From positions 1 to 64,000 of the forward strand of contig NZ_SZZH01000001.1 in NCBI RefSeq assembly GCF_005298075.1: 64,000 nucleotides of DNA, in the 5' to 3' direction. This stretch comes from Nakamurella flava. GTDB taxonomy: Bacteria > Actinomycetota > Actinomycetes > Mycobacteriales > Nakamurellaceae. A program made the translations under genes and the position numbers. Below, one piece after another: positions 50,127-59,900 of the stretch. The stretch's first letter is position 1, and the number at the start of each line of letters is the position of its first letter. The notes below the pieces were generated by a model, which saw only the letters and a list, made by a program, of their open reading frames with translations, was not told the DNA's origin and searched no databases.

Positions 50127-51686
50127 TCAGCGTGTCGATCCGGTCTCGGTGGACCGGAAGGCGGCCACGGCCGGCACCAGATCGGCGGCCACCTCCAGGG
50201 CGACCCGGTCGTCCAGGTCCGGCAGGTGGTACCGCTGGGTCCCGGCGGCGGTGGTGATCGTCAGGGTCACCAGACCGGCCCGCCGCTGGAACGGGCTGGA
50301 GCGCCACACCGCGCCGATCACTCCGCTGCGGCGCAGGGTCACCCGACGGCGGACCAGCGAGCCGAGTCGGCTGACCAGCACCCGACCGTCGGACCGGGGA
50401 TGCCGGGCGGGCAGCACCGCGTGGCCGAGCGCCGCGAACCGGTCCCGGGCGAGCAGCAGGGCGGGCAGCACGAGTGCGAGGGTGGCCACCGGGACCCAGC
50501 CGGGTACCAGGTGCCGCCACCACAGCAGACCGGCGGCCGCGGCGAGCGCGACGACTCCCGCCAGCGCCCGCACGTACCGGCGCCGCCGGGCCGCCGGCCC
50601 CCGCGGCGTCAACGTCACCGTCACCGGGTCGATGGCCGGCTCGGCCAGCACCTGACGTTCGATGTCCAGCACCGCGTCCCGCGGCACCGGCGGCAGCAGG
50701 ACGTCGGCGCCCCGGGATGCGTTCCGGCCGTCCTGCAGTCCGGTGGCGACCGCGGTGAGGCGGGCGCCCCGGACGGCCCGCAACAGCAGTGGTTCGATGC
50801 GCTCGATCCCGTGCAGACGGTGTTCGGCGATCGTGGTCGACCGGGTGGCCAGCAGGCCGCGGCTGGTCTGCAGGGCGCTGCCGTCGCCGCCCACGTCGCT
50901 GGAATCCGCGTGTCGCACCAGACGAAATCCCCAATAGGACAGGCAGTATCCGGCCAGCGACAGCAGGGTGGTGACGATCAGGACGGCCAGGAGCACCTGC
51001 AGCCCGATCGCCCACCAGTCGAGCGCGGACAGGTGACGCAGCACGGCGGCGATCGGGCCGACCTCGGTCGGTCGCACCTGGGCCTCGCTGAGCAGCCGCA
51101 GTCCCAGGGCCAGGACGGCGGCGGCGGTGACCACCCCGGAGAGCGTCGCCGGGCCGTAGAGCAGCCAGCGCGGACGGAACGCGGCCAGCACCCGTCCCCG
51201 GTCCGCCGGCGGTGACGTGTCCGCCGATCCGTCGTCGGCATCGCGGTGGTGGAGCAGCACCGCGCGCAACGTCTCGGCCGTGGCCCGCGACACCCCGTCC
51301 AGTTCGACGCCGCGGGCCGCCGGACCGGACGTCCCGGTCCCGATCCGGACGCGTACCAGCCCGAGCAGTCGCTGCAGGGGGTGGGCGCTGATGTCGATGC
51401 TGCGGATCCGTTCCCGTGGCGCGGTGAGCACGCGCCGACCGAACACGCCGTGCCGGACCTCGACCGCGTCCGCGGTGACCCGCCACCGGGTGGAGACGAA
51501 CCGACCGATGCCATACAGGATGACCAGACCCGCGACGGCGAACTCCCACGGCGGCCGGGACGTACTGCGGCCGACGACCAGCAGCACCAGCAGGAGCGGC
51601 ACGAAGCGCAGCAACTCGCGGATCGGCTGGATGAGCAGCATCCCCCCGGCGAGTCGCCGCCATTGGCCGTCGATGGGTGCGCTCAT
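50127..51686 (-). CDS. Bacterial PH-domain membrane protein (YdbT-like)
   Basis: 519 residues; the ATG at 51686 overlaps the stop of the upstream PH gene (ATGA). It has three bPH2 domains, each starting after paired membrane helices: TRWRVTADAVEVRHGVFGRRVLTAPRERIRSIDI, a central TSRGLLATRSTTIAEHRLHGIERIEP, and a C-terminal RRSGVIGAVWRSSPFQRRAGL. The helix pairs are LRFVPLLLVLLVVG, LAVLIVTTLLSLAGYCL and VPVATLALVLPALLLA. Bacillus YdbT and the partner YdbS are its relatives. Function is unclear; a role in bacteriocin resistance or envelope stress has been suggested for YdbST. Confidence 0.85.
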   Translation of the reverse strand: MSAPIDGQWRRLAGGMLLIQPIRELLRFVPLLLVLLVVGRSTSRPPWEFAVAGLVILYGIGRFVSTRWRVTADAVEVRHGVFGRRVLTAPRERIRSIDISAHPLQRLLGLVRVRIGTGTSGPAARGVELDGVSRATAETLRAVLLHHRDADDGSADTSPPADRGRVLAAFRPRWLLYGPATLSGVVTAAAVLALGLRLLSEAQVRPTEVGPIAAVLRHLSALDWWAIGLQVLLAVLIVTTLLSLAGYCLSYWGFRLVRHADSSDVGGDGSALQTSRGLLATRSTTIAEHRLHGIERIEPLLLRAVRGARLTAVATGLQDGRNASRGADVLLPPVPRDAVLDIERQVLAEPAIDPVTVTLTPRGPAARRRRYVRALAGVVALAAAAGLLWWRHLVPGWVPVATLALVLPALLLARDRFAALGHAVLPARHPRSDGRVLVSRLGSLVRRRVTLRRSGVIGAVWRSSPFQRRAGLVTLTITTAAGTQRYHLPDLDDRVALEVAADLVPAVAAFRSTETGSTR

Positions 51687-52261
51687 GTGGCGTCGTCCCG
51701 GGTGGCCTGGGCGGCATCCGTCGCGGTCCTCGCGATGCGTTCGGCGACATCGCTGTCCACAGCGGCGATCTCCACCGGTCCGGCGGCCGAGGCGGTGGTC
51801 ACGGTGACGGTGCTCAGCCCGAACAGCCGAGCCAGGGGGCCGCGGGTGGTGTCGACCGTCTGCACCCGGGAGAGCGGGGCGATGCGCCATCGCTGCGTCC
51901 ACCACCCGGACCGGGTGAAGACCGCGGGGGGCACGTCCGGGGCCGGAACGGACTGTCGGGGAACATCTGTCGCGGTGATCTCCCAGCGGTGCACCCGGTA
52001 CCGCCAGGGTGGCATGACGGCCACGTGGAGCACGGCCAGCGGCAGGGTGACGGCCAGCAGCAGTCCGGGCTGCGGCGGGAAGCGCCAGTCCGCCAGCAGG
52101 GCGACGGCCTCCAGGACCACCAGCGGGGTCCAGCCCAGGGCCGCGCGCACCGCCCAGTACCGACGCGCGCGGGGCGAAACCCGGTGGGCCGGTGCGCGGA
52201 TCGGGCCACCGGCGCCGGCCGGTGGCTGAGGTCGGTCCGCGGCGGTCCCGTCGGAGGTCAT
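51683..52261 (-). CDS. Bacterial PH-domain protein (YdbS-like)
   Basis: 192 residues from ATG 52261; longer upstream frame unsupported. Two membrane helices (ALGWTPLVVLEAVALLA and LLLAVTLPLAVLHVAVM) precede one bPH2 domain (YRVHRWEITATDVPRQ, WWTQRWRIAPLSRVQTVDTTRGPLARLFGLSTVTV). It is coupled to the larger three-domain partner and divergent from ftsZ across 355 bp. In many actinobacteria the same pair lies elsewhere. Confidence 0.88.
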   Translation of the reverse strand: MTSDGTAADRPQPPAGAGGPIRAPAHRVSPRARRYWAVRAALGWTPLVVLEAVALLADWRFPPQPGLLLAVTLPLAVLHVAVMPPWRYRVHRWEITATDVPRQSVPAPDVPPAVFTRSGWWTQRWRIAPLSRVQTVDTTRGPLARLFGLSTVTVTTASAAGPVEIAAVDSDVAERIARTATDAAQATRDDAT

Positions 52262-52370
52262 GGCTCCATCCTGCGTGACGTCCGGGCTCGACGTGCTCGA
52301 GCGCCGACCCGGGTCGGTCCGGGGCACGGGTGCGGCCAGGGCGGCGGGGCGGGTGGGGCACGGCATTCCG

Positions 52371-52391
52371 GGCGCGCCACACCGGCGCGCC
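52371..52391. other. Hairpin in the ftsZ upstream region
   Basis: GGCGCGCC (52371-52378)-ACACC-GGCGCGCC (52384-52391) is a perfect stem of two self-palindromic octamers, between the divergent ydbS-like gene and ftsZ. It may be an operator or a barrier to antisense transcription. Confidence 0.35.
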
Positions 52392-52426
52392 TCCACGGGT
52401 GGGCGGGGTGGGCGCCCTACCTTTCG

Positions 52427-52454
52427 TTGCAGTCGAGGTTGACATAACTATAAC
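52427..52454 (+). promoter_or_regulatory. Candidate ftsZ promoter
   Basis: TTGCAG (52427-52432), a 16-bp spacer and TATAAC (52449-52454) resemble a sigma-70/SigA-type promoter, about 163 bp upstream of the ftsZ ATG. The AT-rich stretch TTGACATAACTATAACG is unusual in this DNA. The following GGTTGAGGTTGAGAGTTCGA resembles a motif I recall upstream of ftsZ in other actinobacteria. Alternative -35: TTGACA at 52439. Confidence 0.5.
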
Positions 52455-52616
52455 GCTCTGGTTGAGGTTGAGAGTTCGACACGCCAGGGACTTGAGCTCC
52501 ACCGCGTATGGCAGCACCGGCACCACCGCTCCACCCACATCTCACCGCACACCCGAGACACAGACCTGGCGCGGCCGGCGCCGGTCCCTGCACCAGGAAA
52601 GAAAGGCACGGGCGAC

Positions 52617-54002
52617 ATGACGCCACCGCACAACTACCTCGCCGTGATCAAGGTCGTCGGCATCGGCGGCGGCGGCGTGAACGCCGTCAATCGGATGATC
52701 GAGGTCGGCCTCCGGGGCGTCGAGTTCATCGCGATCAACACCGACGCGCAGGCGCTGCTGATGAGCGACGCCGACGTCAAGCTGGACGTCGGCCGCGAGA
52801 TGACCCGTGGCCTGGGCGCCGGCGCCAACCCGGACGTCGGCCGCAAGGCCGCCGAGGACCACCGCGAGGAGATCGAGGAGGTCCTCAAGGGGGCCGACAT
52901 GGTCTTCGTGACCGCGGGGGAGGGTGGTGGCACCGGTACCGGTGGCGCCCCCGTCGTCGCCTCCATCGCCCGCAAACTGGGCGCGCTGACCATCGGCGTC
53001 GTGACCCGCCCGTTCGCCTTCGAGGGCAAGCGGCGGGGCGGTCAGGCCGAAAACGGCATCAAGGAACTGCGCAACGAGTGCGACACGCTCATCGTGATCC
53101 CCAACGACCGGCTGCTGCAGCTCGGCGACATGGGTGTCTCGCTGATGGATGCCTTCCGCTCCGCCGACGAGGTGCTGCTCAACGGTGTCCAGGGCATCAC
53201 CGACCTCATCACCACCCCGGGCCTGATCAACGTCGACTTCGCCGACGTCAAGTCGGTCATGGCCGGGGCCGGCACCGCGCTGATGGGCATCGGGTCGGCC
53301 CGCGGCGAGGGCCGCGCGGTCCAGGCCGCGCAGAAGGCCGTCAACTCGCCGCTGCTCGAGGCGTCGATGGACGGGGCGCACGGCGTGCTGCTGTCCATCG
53401 CCGGTGGCAGCGACCTCGGACTGTTCGAGATCAACGAGGCCGCCTCGCTGGTGCAGGAGGCGGCCCACGAGGACGCCAACATCATCTTCGGCACCGTCAT
53501 CGACGATTCGCTCGGCGACGAGGTGCGGGTGACCGTCATCGCCGCCGGTTTCGACTCGACCCCGTCGGTGCTGCCGCCCACCCTGGAGCAGCGCCGGCCG
53601 GCGGCCGGTGGCTCGTCCAACGGCTTCTCCTCCCAGCCGGCCCCGCAGTCCGCCGCGCCTGCCGGTGGCGGGTACCAGCGGGCCGGTGCGTTCGCCGGAT
53701 TCCCGGAGGCGCCGTCGCGCACCGCCGCCCCGGCCCAGGCTCCGGCCCCGCAGCCGGCCTACGCCGAGGCCCCGGCCGAGCGCCCGGCCCCGTCCTACGG
53801 CCAGGTCCCGGCCCAGCCGAGCACTCCCGGCCAGCAGTACCCGCCGCAGCGCGGCTACGAGCCGGCCGGTCAGCCCCCGGCCTACGGCCAGCAGTACGGC
53901 CGTCCCGCCGGACAGCAGCAGCCGTCCGTCCCGGCCGGCCGTGGCCAGCACGCCGAGCCCGAGGACGACGGGGTCGACATCCCGTCCTTCATGCGGCGTT
54001 GA
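52617..54002 (+). CDS. ftsZ: Cell division protein FtsZ
   Basis: 461 residues, ATG 52617 after AGGAAAGAAAGG. It has the full GTPase core: [28 protein letters not shown], the tubulin signature [10 protein letters not shown] (about 103-112), [18 protein letters not shown] and [11 protein letters not shown] with the synergy-loop aspartates. After about residue 320 comes a 130-residue Pro/Ala/Gln-rich linker, longer than usual. The C-terminal peptide [12 protein letters not shown] binds SepF and other anchors. It heads a division operon with pgeF, sepF, yggT and divIVA. Unusually, no ftsQ/murC lie upstream. Confidence 0.98.
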   Translation: MTPPHNYLAVIKVVGIGGGGVNAVNRMIEVGLRGVEFIAINTDAQALLMSDADVKLDVGREMTRGLGAGANPDVGRKAAEDHREEIEEVLKGADMVFVTAGEGGGTGTGGAPVVASIARKLGALTIGVVTRPFAFEGKRRGGQAENGIKELRNECDTLIVIPNDRLLQLGDMGVSLMDAFRSADEVLLNGVQGITDLITTPGLINVDFADVKSVMAGAGTALMGIGSARGEGRAVQAAQKAVNSPLLEASMDGAHGVLLSIAGGSDLGLFEINEAASLVQEAAHEDANIIFGTVIDDSLGDEVRVTVIAAGFDSTPSVLPPTLEQRRPAAGGSSNGFSSQPAPQSAAPAGGGYQRAGAFAGFPEAPSRTAAPAQAPAPQPAYAEAPAERPAPSYGQVPAQPSTPGQQYPPQRGYEPAGQPPAYGQQYGRPAGQQQPSVPAGRGQHAEPEDDGVDIPSFMRR

Positions 54003-54051
54003 GCGTGACGCCCTGAGCGCCGACCGGACCACCGCCGACCGGCCGTCCCCC

Positions 54052-54825
54052 GTGGGGGCGGCCGGTTCGGCGCGTCCGGACCGCCGCACGGCGACGCTCC
54101 GCATCCGCCGGGTGCTGACCACGCGGCGCGGCGGGGTGTCCCGCCGGCCCTACGACTCGTTCAACCTCGGGGACCACGTCGGTGACGACCCGCGCGCCGT
54201 GGCCGCCAACCGGGCCCGGTTGGCGGCTGGTCTCGGGGTCCGGCCAGGGTCCGTCGTCTGGATGGACCAGGTGCACGGGACGACGGTGGCCACGGTGACC
54301 GGACCGGTCACCGGCCCGCTGCCGGCCACCGACGGCGTCGTCACCGCGATCCCCGGGCTGGCGCTGGCCGTCCTGGTCGCGGACTGCGTCCCGATGCTGG
54401 CCGGCGATCCGCAGGCCGGGGTGGTCGCCGCCGTGCACGCCGGTCGCCGGGGGGCGAGCGATGGCATCGCCGACCGCATGGTCGAGGCGATGGTGGCCGC
54501 GGGGGCGCGGGTCGGGTCGATCGAGGTGCTGCTCGGGCCGGCCGCCTGCGGTCGCTGTTACGAGGTGCCCGCGGCGATGCGGGACGAGGTGGAGGCGGCC
54601 CTGCCCGGGGCGGCCTGCACCACCGGCCGCGGCACGCCGGGTCTCGATCTGCGGGCCGGGCTGTCGCGTCGGTTGCGGGAGCGCGGGGTGGCCGGGGTGG
54701 CGGTCGACAAGCGTTGCACCATCACCGATCCCGAGTTGTACAGCCATCGCCGGCAGGCCCCCACGGGGCGGCTGGCCGGCGTGGTCTGGATGGACGCGGC
54801 GGGTACCGCCGGGCGGCCCTCATGA
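54052..54825 (+). CDS. pgeF: Purine-nucleoside phosphorylase/laccase-domain protein (YfiH/PgeF)
   Basis: 257 residues if started at GTG 54052; no ATG exists between the ftsZ stop and the conserved TTRRGGVSRRPYDSFNLGDHVGDD, and no clear ribosome site, so the exact start is uncertain. VWMDQVHGTTVATV, GLALAVLVADCVPMLAGD, GVVAAVHAGRRG and LGPAACGRCYEV carry the His and Cys zinc ligands. YfiH-family proteins act as peptidoglycan editing factor or adenosine/inosine phosphorylase. The gene sits in its usual place after ftsZ. Confidence 0.9.
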   Translation: MGAAGSARPDRRTATLRIRRVLTTRRGGVSRRPYDSFNLGDHVGDDPRAVAANRARLAAGLGVRPGSVVWMDQVHGTTVATVTGPVTGPLPATDGVVTAIPGLALAVLVADCVPMLAGDPQAGVVAAVHAGRRGASDGIADRMVEAMVAAGARVGSIEVLLGPAACGRCYEVPAAMRDEVEAALPGAACTTGRGTPGLDLRAGLSRRLRERGVAGVAVDKRCTITDPELYSHRRQAPTGRLAGVVWMDAAGTAGRPS

Positions 54826-54931
54826 GGGCCGCGACCTGCCGGTGTGTCTCCCCGAGCGGGGTGCGCACCGGCGATAGCCTCCGGGGTGAGGCGCAGGCAG
54901 TAGGCCGATTCAGCTGGAAGGAACAGACCCG

Positions 54932-55501
54932 ATGAGTTCATGGCGCAAGGTGGGGGCATTCTTGGGTCTCACGCCGGAGGACGGCCGCCGCGACCAGTAC
55001 GCGGACGAGTACGACGAGCACGGCCGTCTCCGTGAGGAGTACGAGCCCGTCGACCAGGCGCCCGCCTACGACCAGCCGGCCTACACCGCCCCGGCCTACT
55101 CGACGACCCACGGCCGCCCGGCCTATGAGGACTCGATGACGCAGGGCGCGCTGGCCGTGCAGCCCCGCGCCGAGGTGCGGCGTGACGAGACCGCCGGCGC
55201 CATCCGCCCGGTCACCATCAAGCTCAACGGGTTCAGCGAGGCCCGGGTCATCGGCGAGAAGTACCGCGAGGGTAAGCCTGTCATCCTGGACATGACCGAG
55301 ATGGACGACGCCGACGCGCGCCGCCTGGTCGACTTCGCCGCCGGTCTGGCGTTCGCGCTGCGGGGTTCCATCGACAAGGTCACCACCAAGGTGTTCATGC
55401 TGCTGCCCCCGGACACCGATGTCGCCGAGTTCTCCGAGTCGCTGGCCCCGGCCGGTGCCGGCGAGTACGATACGCGCCGTCCGGCCTACGCGGGCCGCTG
55501 A
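54932..55501 (+). CDS. sepF: Cell division protein SepF
   Basis: 189 residues, ATG 54932 with GGAAGG. The N-terminal MSSWRKVGAFLGLTPED is the amphipathic membrane-anchoring helix. A Tyr/Pro/Ala-rich linker of about 80 residues follows, with repeated PAY motifs. The C-terminal SepF core has IKLNGFSEARVIGEKYREGKPVILDMTEMDDADARRLVDFAAGLAFALRG-type sequence, here split: ARVIGEKYREGKPVILDM and ARRLVDFAAGLAFALRG. SepF bundles and tethers FtsZ through its C-terminal peptide. It is essential in actinobacteria, which lack FtsA. Confidence 0.97.
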   Translation: MSSWRKVGAFLGLTPEDGRRDQYADEYDEHGRLREEYEPVDQAPAYDQPAYTAPAYSTTHGRPAYEDSMTQGALAVQPRAEVRRDETAGAIRPVTIKLNGFSEARVIGEKYREGKPVILDMTEMDDADARRLVDFAAGLAFALRGSIDKVTTKVFMLLPPDTDVAEFSESLAPAGAGEYDTRRPAYAGR

Positions 55502-55542
55502 AGCGGTGCCGGGAGGGCCGCTGATCCGGTAGAAGTGATGAG

Positions 55543-55845
55543 GTGAACCTCTTCTGGCAGATCCTCTTCGTGCTGCTGTGGCTCTTCCGGCTGGCCCTGC
55601 TCGGCCGGATCGTCATCGAGTTCGTCAGGGTCTTCGCGCGCACCTGGCGCCCGGCCGGCCCCTCGGCCGTCGCCCTCGAGGTTCTGTTCGTGACCACGGA
55701 CCCGCCGGTCCGCCTGCTCCGACGCCTGATCCCGACCGTCCGCATCGGCGGCGTGGGCTTCGACCTGAGCATCATCGTGCTCTTCATCGCCGTGCTCATC
55801 GCGATGGTGGTCGTCGAGAACCTGGCATATTCGAGCCAGTTCTAG
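55543..55845 (+). CDS. YggT family membrane protein
   Basis: 100 residues from GTG 55543. Two hydrophobic segments (LFWQILFVLLWLFRLALLG and GFDLSIIVLFIAVLIAM) flank a conserved ARTWRPAGPSAVALEVLFV and TDPPVRLLRRLIPTVRIGG. This is the single-repeat YggT form usual between sepF and divIVA in Gram-positive bacteria. Its function is not established; it may help the division or elongation machinery at the membrane. Confidence 0.92.
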   Translation: MNLFWQILFVLLWLFRLALLGRIVIEFVRVFARTWRPAGPSAVALEVLFVTTDPPVRLLRRLIPTVRIGGVGFDLSIIVLFIAVLIAMVVVENLAYSSQF

Positions 55846-55958
55846 GATGCTCGGGGGGCGTGCGGTGCACGTTCCGTCACCGAAGGACCAATTCACCGGC
55901 CTGATGCCCACCCGCAAGGGTGACAGCACCGGGTGATGTGTCAGCAAGGAGTTCACAC

Positions 55959-56624
55959 ATGGCGTTGACCCCCGCCGACGTGCACAACGTCGAGTTCAAG
56001 AAGCCGTCGCTCGGCAAGCGCGGTTACGACGAGGACGAGGTCGACGTCTTCCTCGACAAGGTCGAGGCCGAGTTGGGCCGCCTCATCGAGGAGAACAACG
56101 AGCTGCAGGGCAAGGTCGCCGAGTACGAGCGCGGCGGCACCCCGGCCAAGCTGACCAAGGATGCGGCGGCCGCCCCGGCACCGACCACCACCGGTGAGGC
56201 CCACACCCAGGCCGCCCGGCTGCTGGGCCTGGCCCAGGAGACCGCCGACAAGCTCACCTCGGAGGCGCGCGCCGAAGCCGACCGCGTGCTGACCGACGCC
56301 CAGAGCCAGTCCGAGCAGCTGATGGCCGACGCCAAGTCGCAGTCCGACGCTCTGGTCACCGACGCCACCACCCGGGCCGAGGCCACCGAGCGGGACAGCA
56401 AGATCCGCGCCGACAAGCTCGACGCCGACGCCCAGGCCAAGTACCAGGAGGTCATCGGCAGCCTGAACGCCGAGAAGACCCGCCTGAACGACTCGATCCA
56501 GAGCCTGCGGGAGTACGAGCAGCAGTACCGCGGCAGCCTGAAGTCCTGGATCGGCGAGCAGCTGCAGCAGCTGGAGAACACCCCGCCGCGGGAGCCGCAG
56601 CCGGCCGCCGCGTCCGCGAAGTAG
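55959..56624 (+). CDS. divIVA: Polar growth / division protein DivIVA (Wag31)
   Basis: 221 residues, ATG 55959 with AAGGAG at 7 nt; an upstream frame is not needed. The N-terminal MALTPADVHNVEFKKPSLG and RGYDEDEVDVFLDKVEAEL form the lipid-binding domain that senses curved membrane. A coiled coil follows (EENNELQGKVAEYE), an Ala/Pro/Thr linker at about 68-85, then a long second coiled coil rich in Ala, Gln and Asp (TEDAQSQSEQLMAD-like heptads). It recruits the elongation machinery at poles in mycobacteria and relatives. A terminator-like hairpin follows. Confidence 0.95.
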   Translation: MALTPADVHNVEFKKPSLGKRGYDEDEVDVFLDKVEAELGRLIEENNELQGKVAEYERGGTPAKLTKDAAAAPAPTTTGEAHTQAARLLGLAQETADKLTSEARAEADRVLTDAQSQSEQLMADAKSQSDALVTDATTRAEATERDSKIRADKLDADAQAKYQEVIGSLNAEKTRLNDSIQSLREYEQQYRGSLKSWIGEQLQQLENTPPREPQPAAASAK

Positions 56625-56644
56625 CGCTTCACCCCTGTACCACC

Positions 56645-56682
56645 CGATACCCCCGCGTCCGTGTCCCGGACCGGGGGTATCG
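56645..56682. terminator. Terminator hairpin after divIVA
   Basis: CGATACCCCCG (56645-56655) pairs perfectly with CGGGGGTATCG (56672-56682); the 16-nt loop contains a second short stem (GTCCG/CGGAC). It lies 20 bp after the divIVA stop and closes the division operon before the ileS leader. Confidence 0.75.
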
Positions 56683-56699
56683 TGGTCTGCGCGGTCGGA

Positions 56700-56970
56700 A
56701 GGCCGCGCACAGGCGTCGACCCGGCCATCACCGGCGAGCCTTCGGAAGAACAGATCCGTCGTCAGGCGGGTCCCAGTAGAACCGAACGGGTCCGGCCCGT
56801 CATCGCCGGGAACGAAGTGGCCGTCCCCGGCCGCCACCGCGAGGTGATCGACCGGGAACGGCAAGCGGGGTGGTACCGCGGACGTCCGGCCCATCGGCCC
56901 GGGGGTTCGTCCCTGCAGCCAGCACCAACGTCCGGAGCGATCCGGCGCTGAGCCGCAGACCAGGAGTGCC
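56700..56970 (+). ncRNA. ileS T-box leader (actinobacterial translational type)
   Basis: The T-box sequence TGGTACCGCG lies at 56871-56880, matching UGGNACCGCG. Its UGGU would pair with the ACCA 3' end of uncharged tRNA-Ile. ATC at 56727-56729, in GGCCATCACCGG just before CGAGCCTTCGGAAGAAC, fits the isoleucine specifier codon in a shortened stem I. No terminator stem with a T-run follows; the ribosome site AGGAG (56962-56966) lies downstream. Control is therefore likely at translation start, as described for actinobacterial ileS T-boxes. Exact ends are estimates. Confidence 0.88.
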
Positions 56971-56977
56971 ACCCGCC

Positions 56978-59900
56978 ATGACCACCAGCCCGGATCCCGG
57001 TACCCACCGCTATCCCGCGGTGCCGTCGCATCCCGACTTCCCCGCCCTGGAACACCAGGTCCTCGACTTCTGGAAGACCGACGACACGTTCGTCGCCTCC
57101 GTGGAGCAGCGCGCGGCGGGTGAGAACGGCGCCAACGAGTTCGTCTTCTACGACGGCCCACCGTTCGCCAACGGCCTGCCGCACTACGGCCACCTGCTCA
57201 CGGGTTACGTCAAGGACGTCGTCCCGCGCTACCGGACGATGCGTGGGCACCGGGTCGAACGGCGGTTCGGGTGGGACACCCACGGGCTGCCGGCCGAGGT
57301 GGAGGCCGAACGGCAGCTCGGCATCAAGCACAAGTCCGAGATCGAATCGATGGGCATCGCCCAGTTCAACGACGCCTGCCGCGAGTCGGTGCTGCGCTAC
57401 ACCCACGAGTGGCAGGAGTACGTCACCCGGCAGGCCCGCTGGGTCGACTTCGAGAACGACTACAAGACCCTCGATCTCGACTACATGGAATCCGTCATGT
57501 GGGCGTTCAAGACCCTGTGGGACAAGGGTCTGGTCTACGAGGGCTACCGGGTGCTCTGGTACTGCACCCGCTGCGAGACGCCCCTGTCGGCCACCGAGAC
57601 CAAGATGGACGACACCTACCGGTCCCGTCAGGACCCGGCCGTCACCGTCGCGCTGCGGCTGCGCTCCGACGACGACCGGCTCGACGGCGTCCAGGCCCTG
57701 ATCTGGACGACCACCCCGTGGACGCTGCCGTCCAACCTCGCCGCCGCGGTCAACGCCGAGGTCGACTACGTCGTCGTCCAGCCCGGCCCCGACGCCCCCG
57801 CGCAGGGCCGGTTCCTGCTGGCCGCCGCCCGGGTCGGCGCCTACGCCCGCGAGCTGGGCGAGGACCCCGAGGTGCTGGCCACCTTCTCCGGCGCGCAGCT
57901 GGTCGGGACCCGGTACACCCCGCCGTTCGGCTTCTTCGAGGGGCGGCCGAACGCCCATCAGGTGCTCTCGGCCGACTACGTCACCACCGAGGACGGCACC
58001 GGCGTCGTGCACATCGCGCCGGCCTTCGGTGAGGAGGACAAGGCGGTCACCGACGCCGCCGACATCGAGGTGGTCAACCCGGTCGACCCGCAGGGCAAGT
58101 TCACCTCGCTGGTCCCGACCTACGAGGGCTTCCACGTCTTCGACGCCAACATCCCGATCATGGCCGACCTCAAGACGGCCGGGAAGCTCATCCGCCGCGA
58201 GACCTACGAGCACCCGTACCCGCACTGCTGGCGCTGCGACACCCCGCTCATCCAGCGGGCCGTGTCGTCGTGGTTCGTGGCCGTCACCCAGTTCCGGGAC
58301 CGGATGGTCGAGCTCAACCAGCAGATCACCTGGGTGCCGACGCACATCAAGGACGGCCAGTTCGGCAAGTGGCTGGAGGGCGCGCGCGACTGGTCGATCT
58401 CCCGCAACCGGTTCTGGGGTTCGCCGATCCCGGTGTGGACCTCGGACGACCCGCAGTACCCGCGGGTCGACGTCTACGGCTCGCTGGACGAGCTGGAGGC
58501 CGACTTCGGGGTTCGACCCGAGGATCTGCACCGCCCGTACGTCGACGAGCTGACCCGGCCGAACCCGGACGACCCGACCGGGCGCTCGACCATGCGCCGG
58601 GTGCCCGAGGTGCTCGACTGCTGGTTCGAGTCCGGCTCGATGCCGTACGCGCAGGTGCACTACCCGTTCGAGAACCGCACCTGGTTCGAGCACCACTACC
58701 CCGGCGACTTCATCGTCGAGTACAACGGCCAGACCCGCGGCTGGTTCTACACGATGCACGTGCTGGCCACCGCGCTGTTCGACCGGCCCGCGTTCAGCAC
58801 GTGCGTGGCCCACGGCATCGTGCTCGGCGACGACGGCCAAAAGATGAGCAAGTCGCGGCGCAACTACCCCGACGTCGGGCAGGTCTTCGAACGCGACGGC
58901 AGCGACGCGATGCGCTGGTTCCTGATGTCGTCCCCGATCCTGCGGGGCGCGGATCTCGTCGTCACCGAGGCCGGCATCCGCGAGGGCGTCCGGCAGGCAC
59001 TGCTTCCGCTGTGGAACACCTGGTCGTTCTTGTCGCTCTACGCCGGGGCATCCGGTGTGGTGGGTCGGTCGCGGCCGGCGGGGGAGTCGTCCGACGATGT
59101 GCTGGACCGCTACATCCTGGCCAAGACGGCCGAGCTGCGGGACACCCTCACCGCTCAGCTCGACGCGTTCGACATCGCCGGGGCGTGCGCGACGCTGCGC
59201 GGCTACCTGGAGGTGCTCACCAACTGGTACATCCGCCGGTCCCGGGAGCGGTTTTGGGCCGACGACCAGAACGCGTTCGACACCCTGCACACCGTCCTGG
59301 AGGTGGTGTGCCGGCTGGCCGCGCCGCTGCTGCCGCTGACCACCGAGCAGGTCTGGCAGGGGCTGACCGGTGGCCGGTCGGTGCACCTGACCGACTGGCC
59401 GGCCGCCGACGAGCTGCCGCACGACGAGGCCCTGGTCGCCGCCATGGACGCGGTCCGTGACGTCGCCTCGGTCGCGCTGTCGGTCCGCAAGGCCGAGAAG
59501 CTCCGGGTGCGGCAGCCGCTGGCCGCGATGACCGTCGCGGTGGCCGAGCCGGCCGCGCTGGAGCCGTTCGCGGCGCTGCTGGCCGACGAGGTCAACGTCC
59601 GCGCCGTCGCCGTCGAGCCGATGGCCGAGGACGACGCCCGGGTGACCCGCCGGCTCACCGTCAACGCCCGCGCCGCAGGTCCGCGGCTGGGCAAGCAGGT
59701 GCAGCAGGTCATCAAGGCGTCCAAGGCGGGGGACTGGTCGGTCGCCGACGACGGCGCCGTGGTCTGCGGCGGCATCGCGCTGGCCGAGGGCGAGTTCACC
59801 CTGGAGCTCGCGGCCACCGGCGGTTCGGCCGCGATCGGTCTGCTGCGTTCCGGCGGCTTCGTCGCCCTGGAGACCGCGCTCGACGACGACCTGGTCGCCG

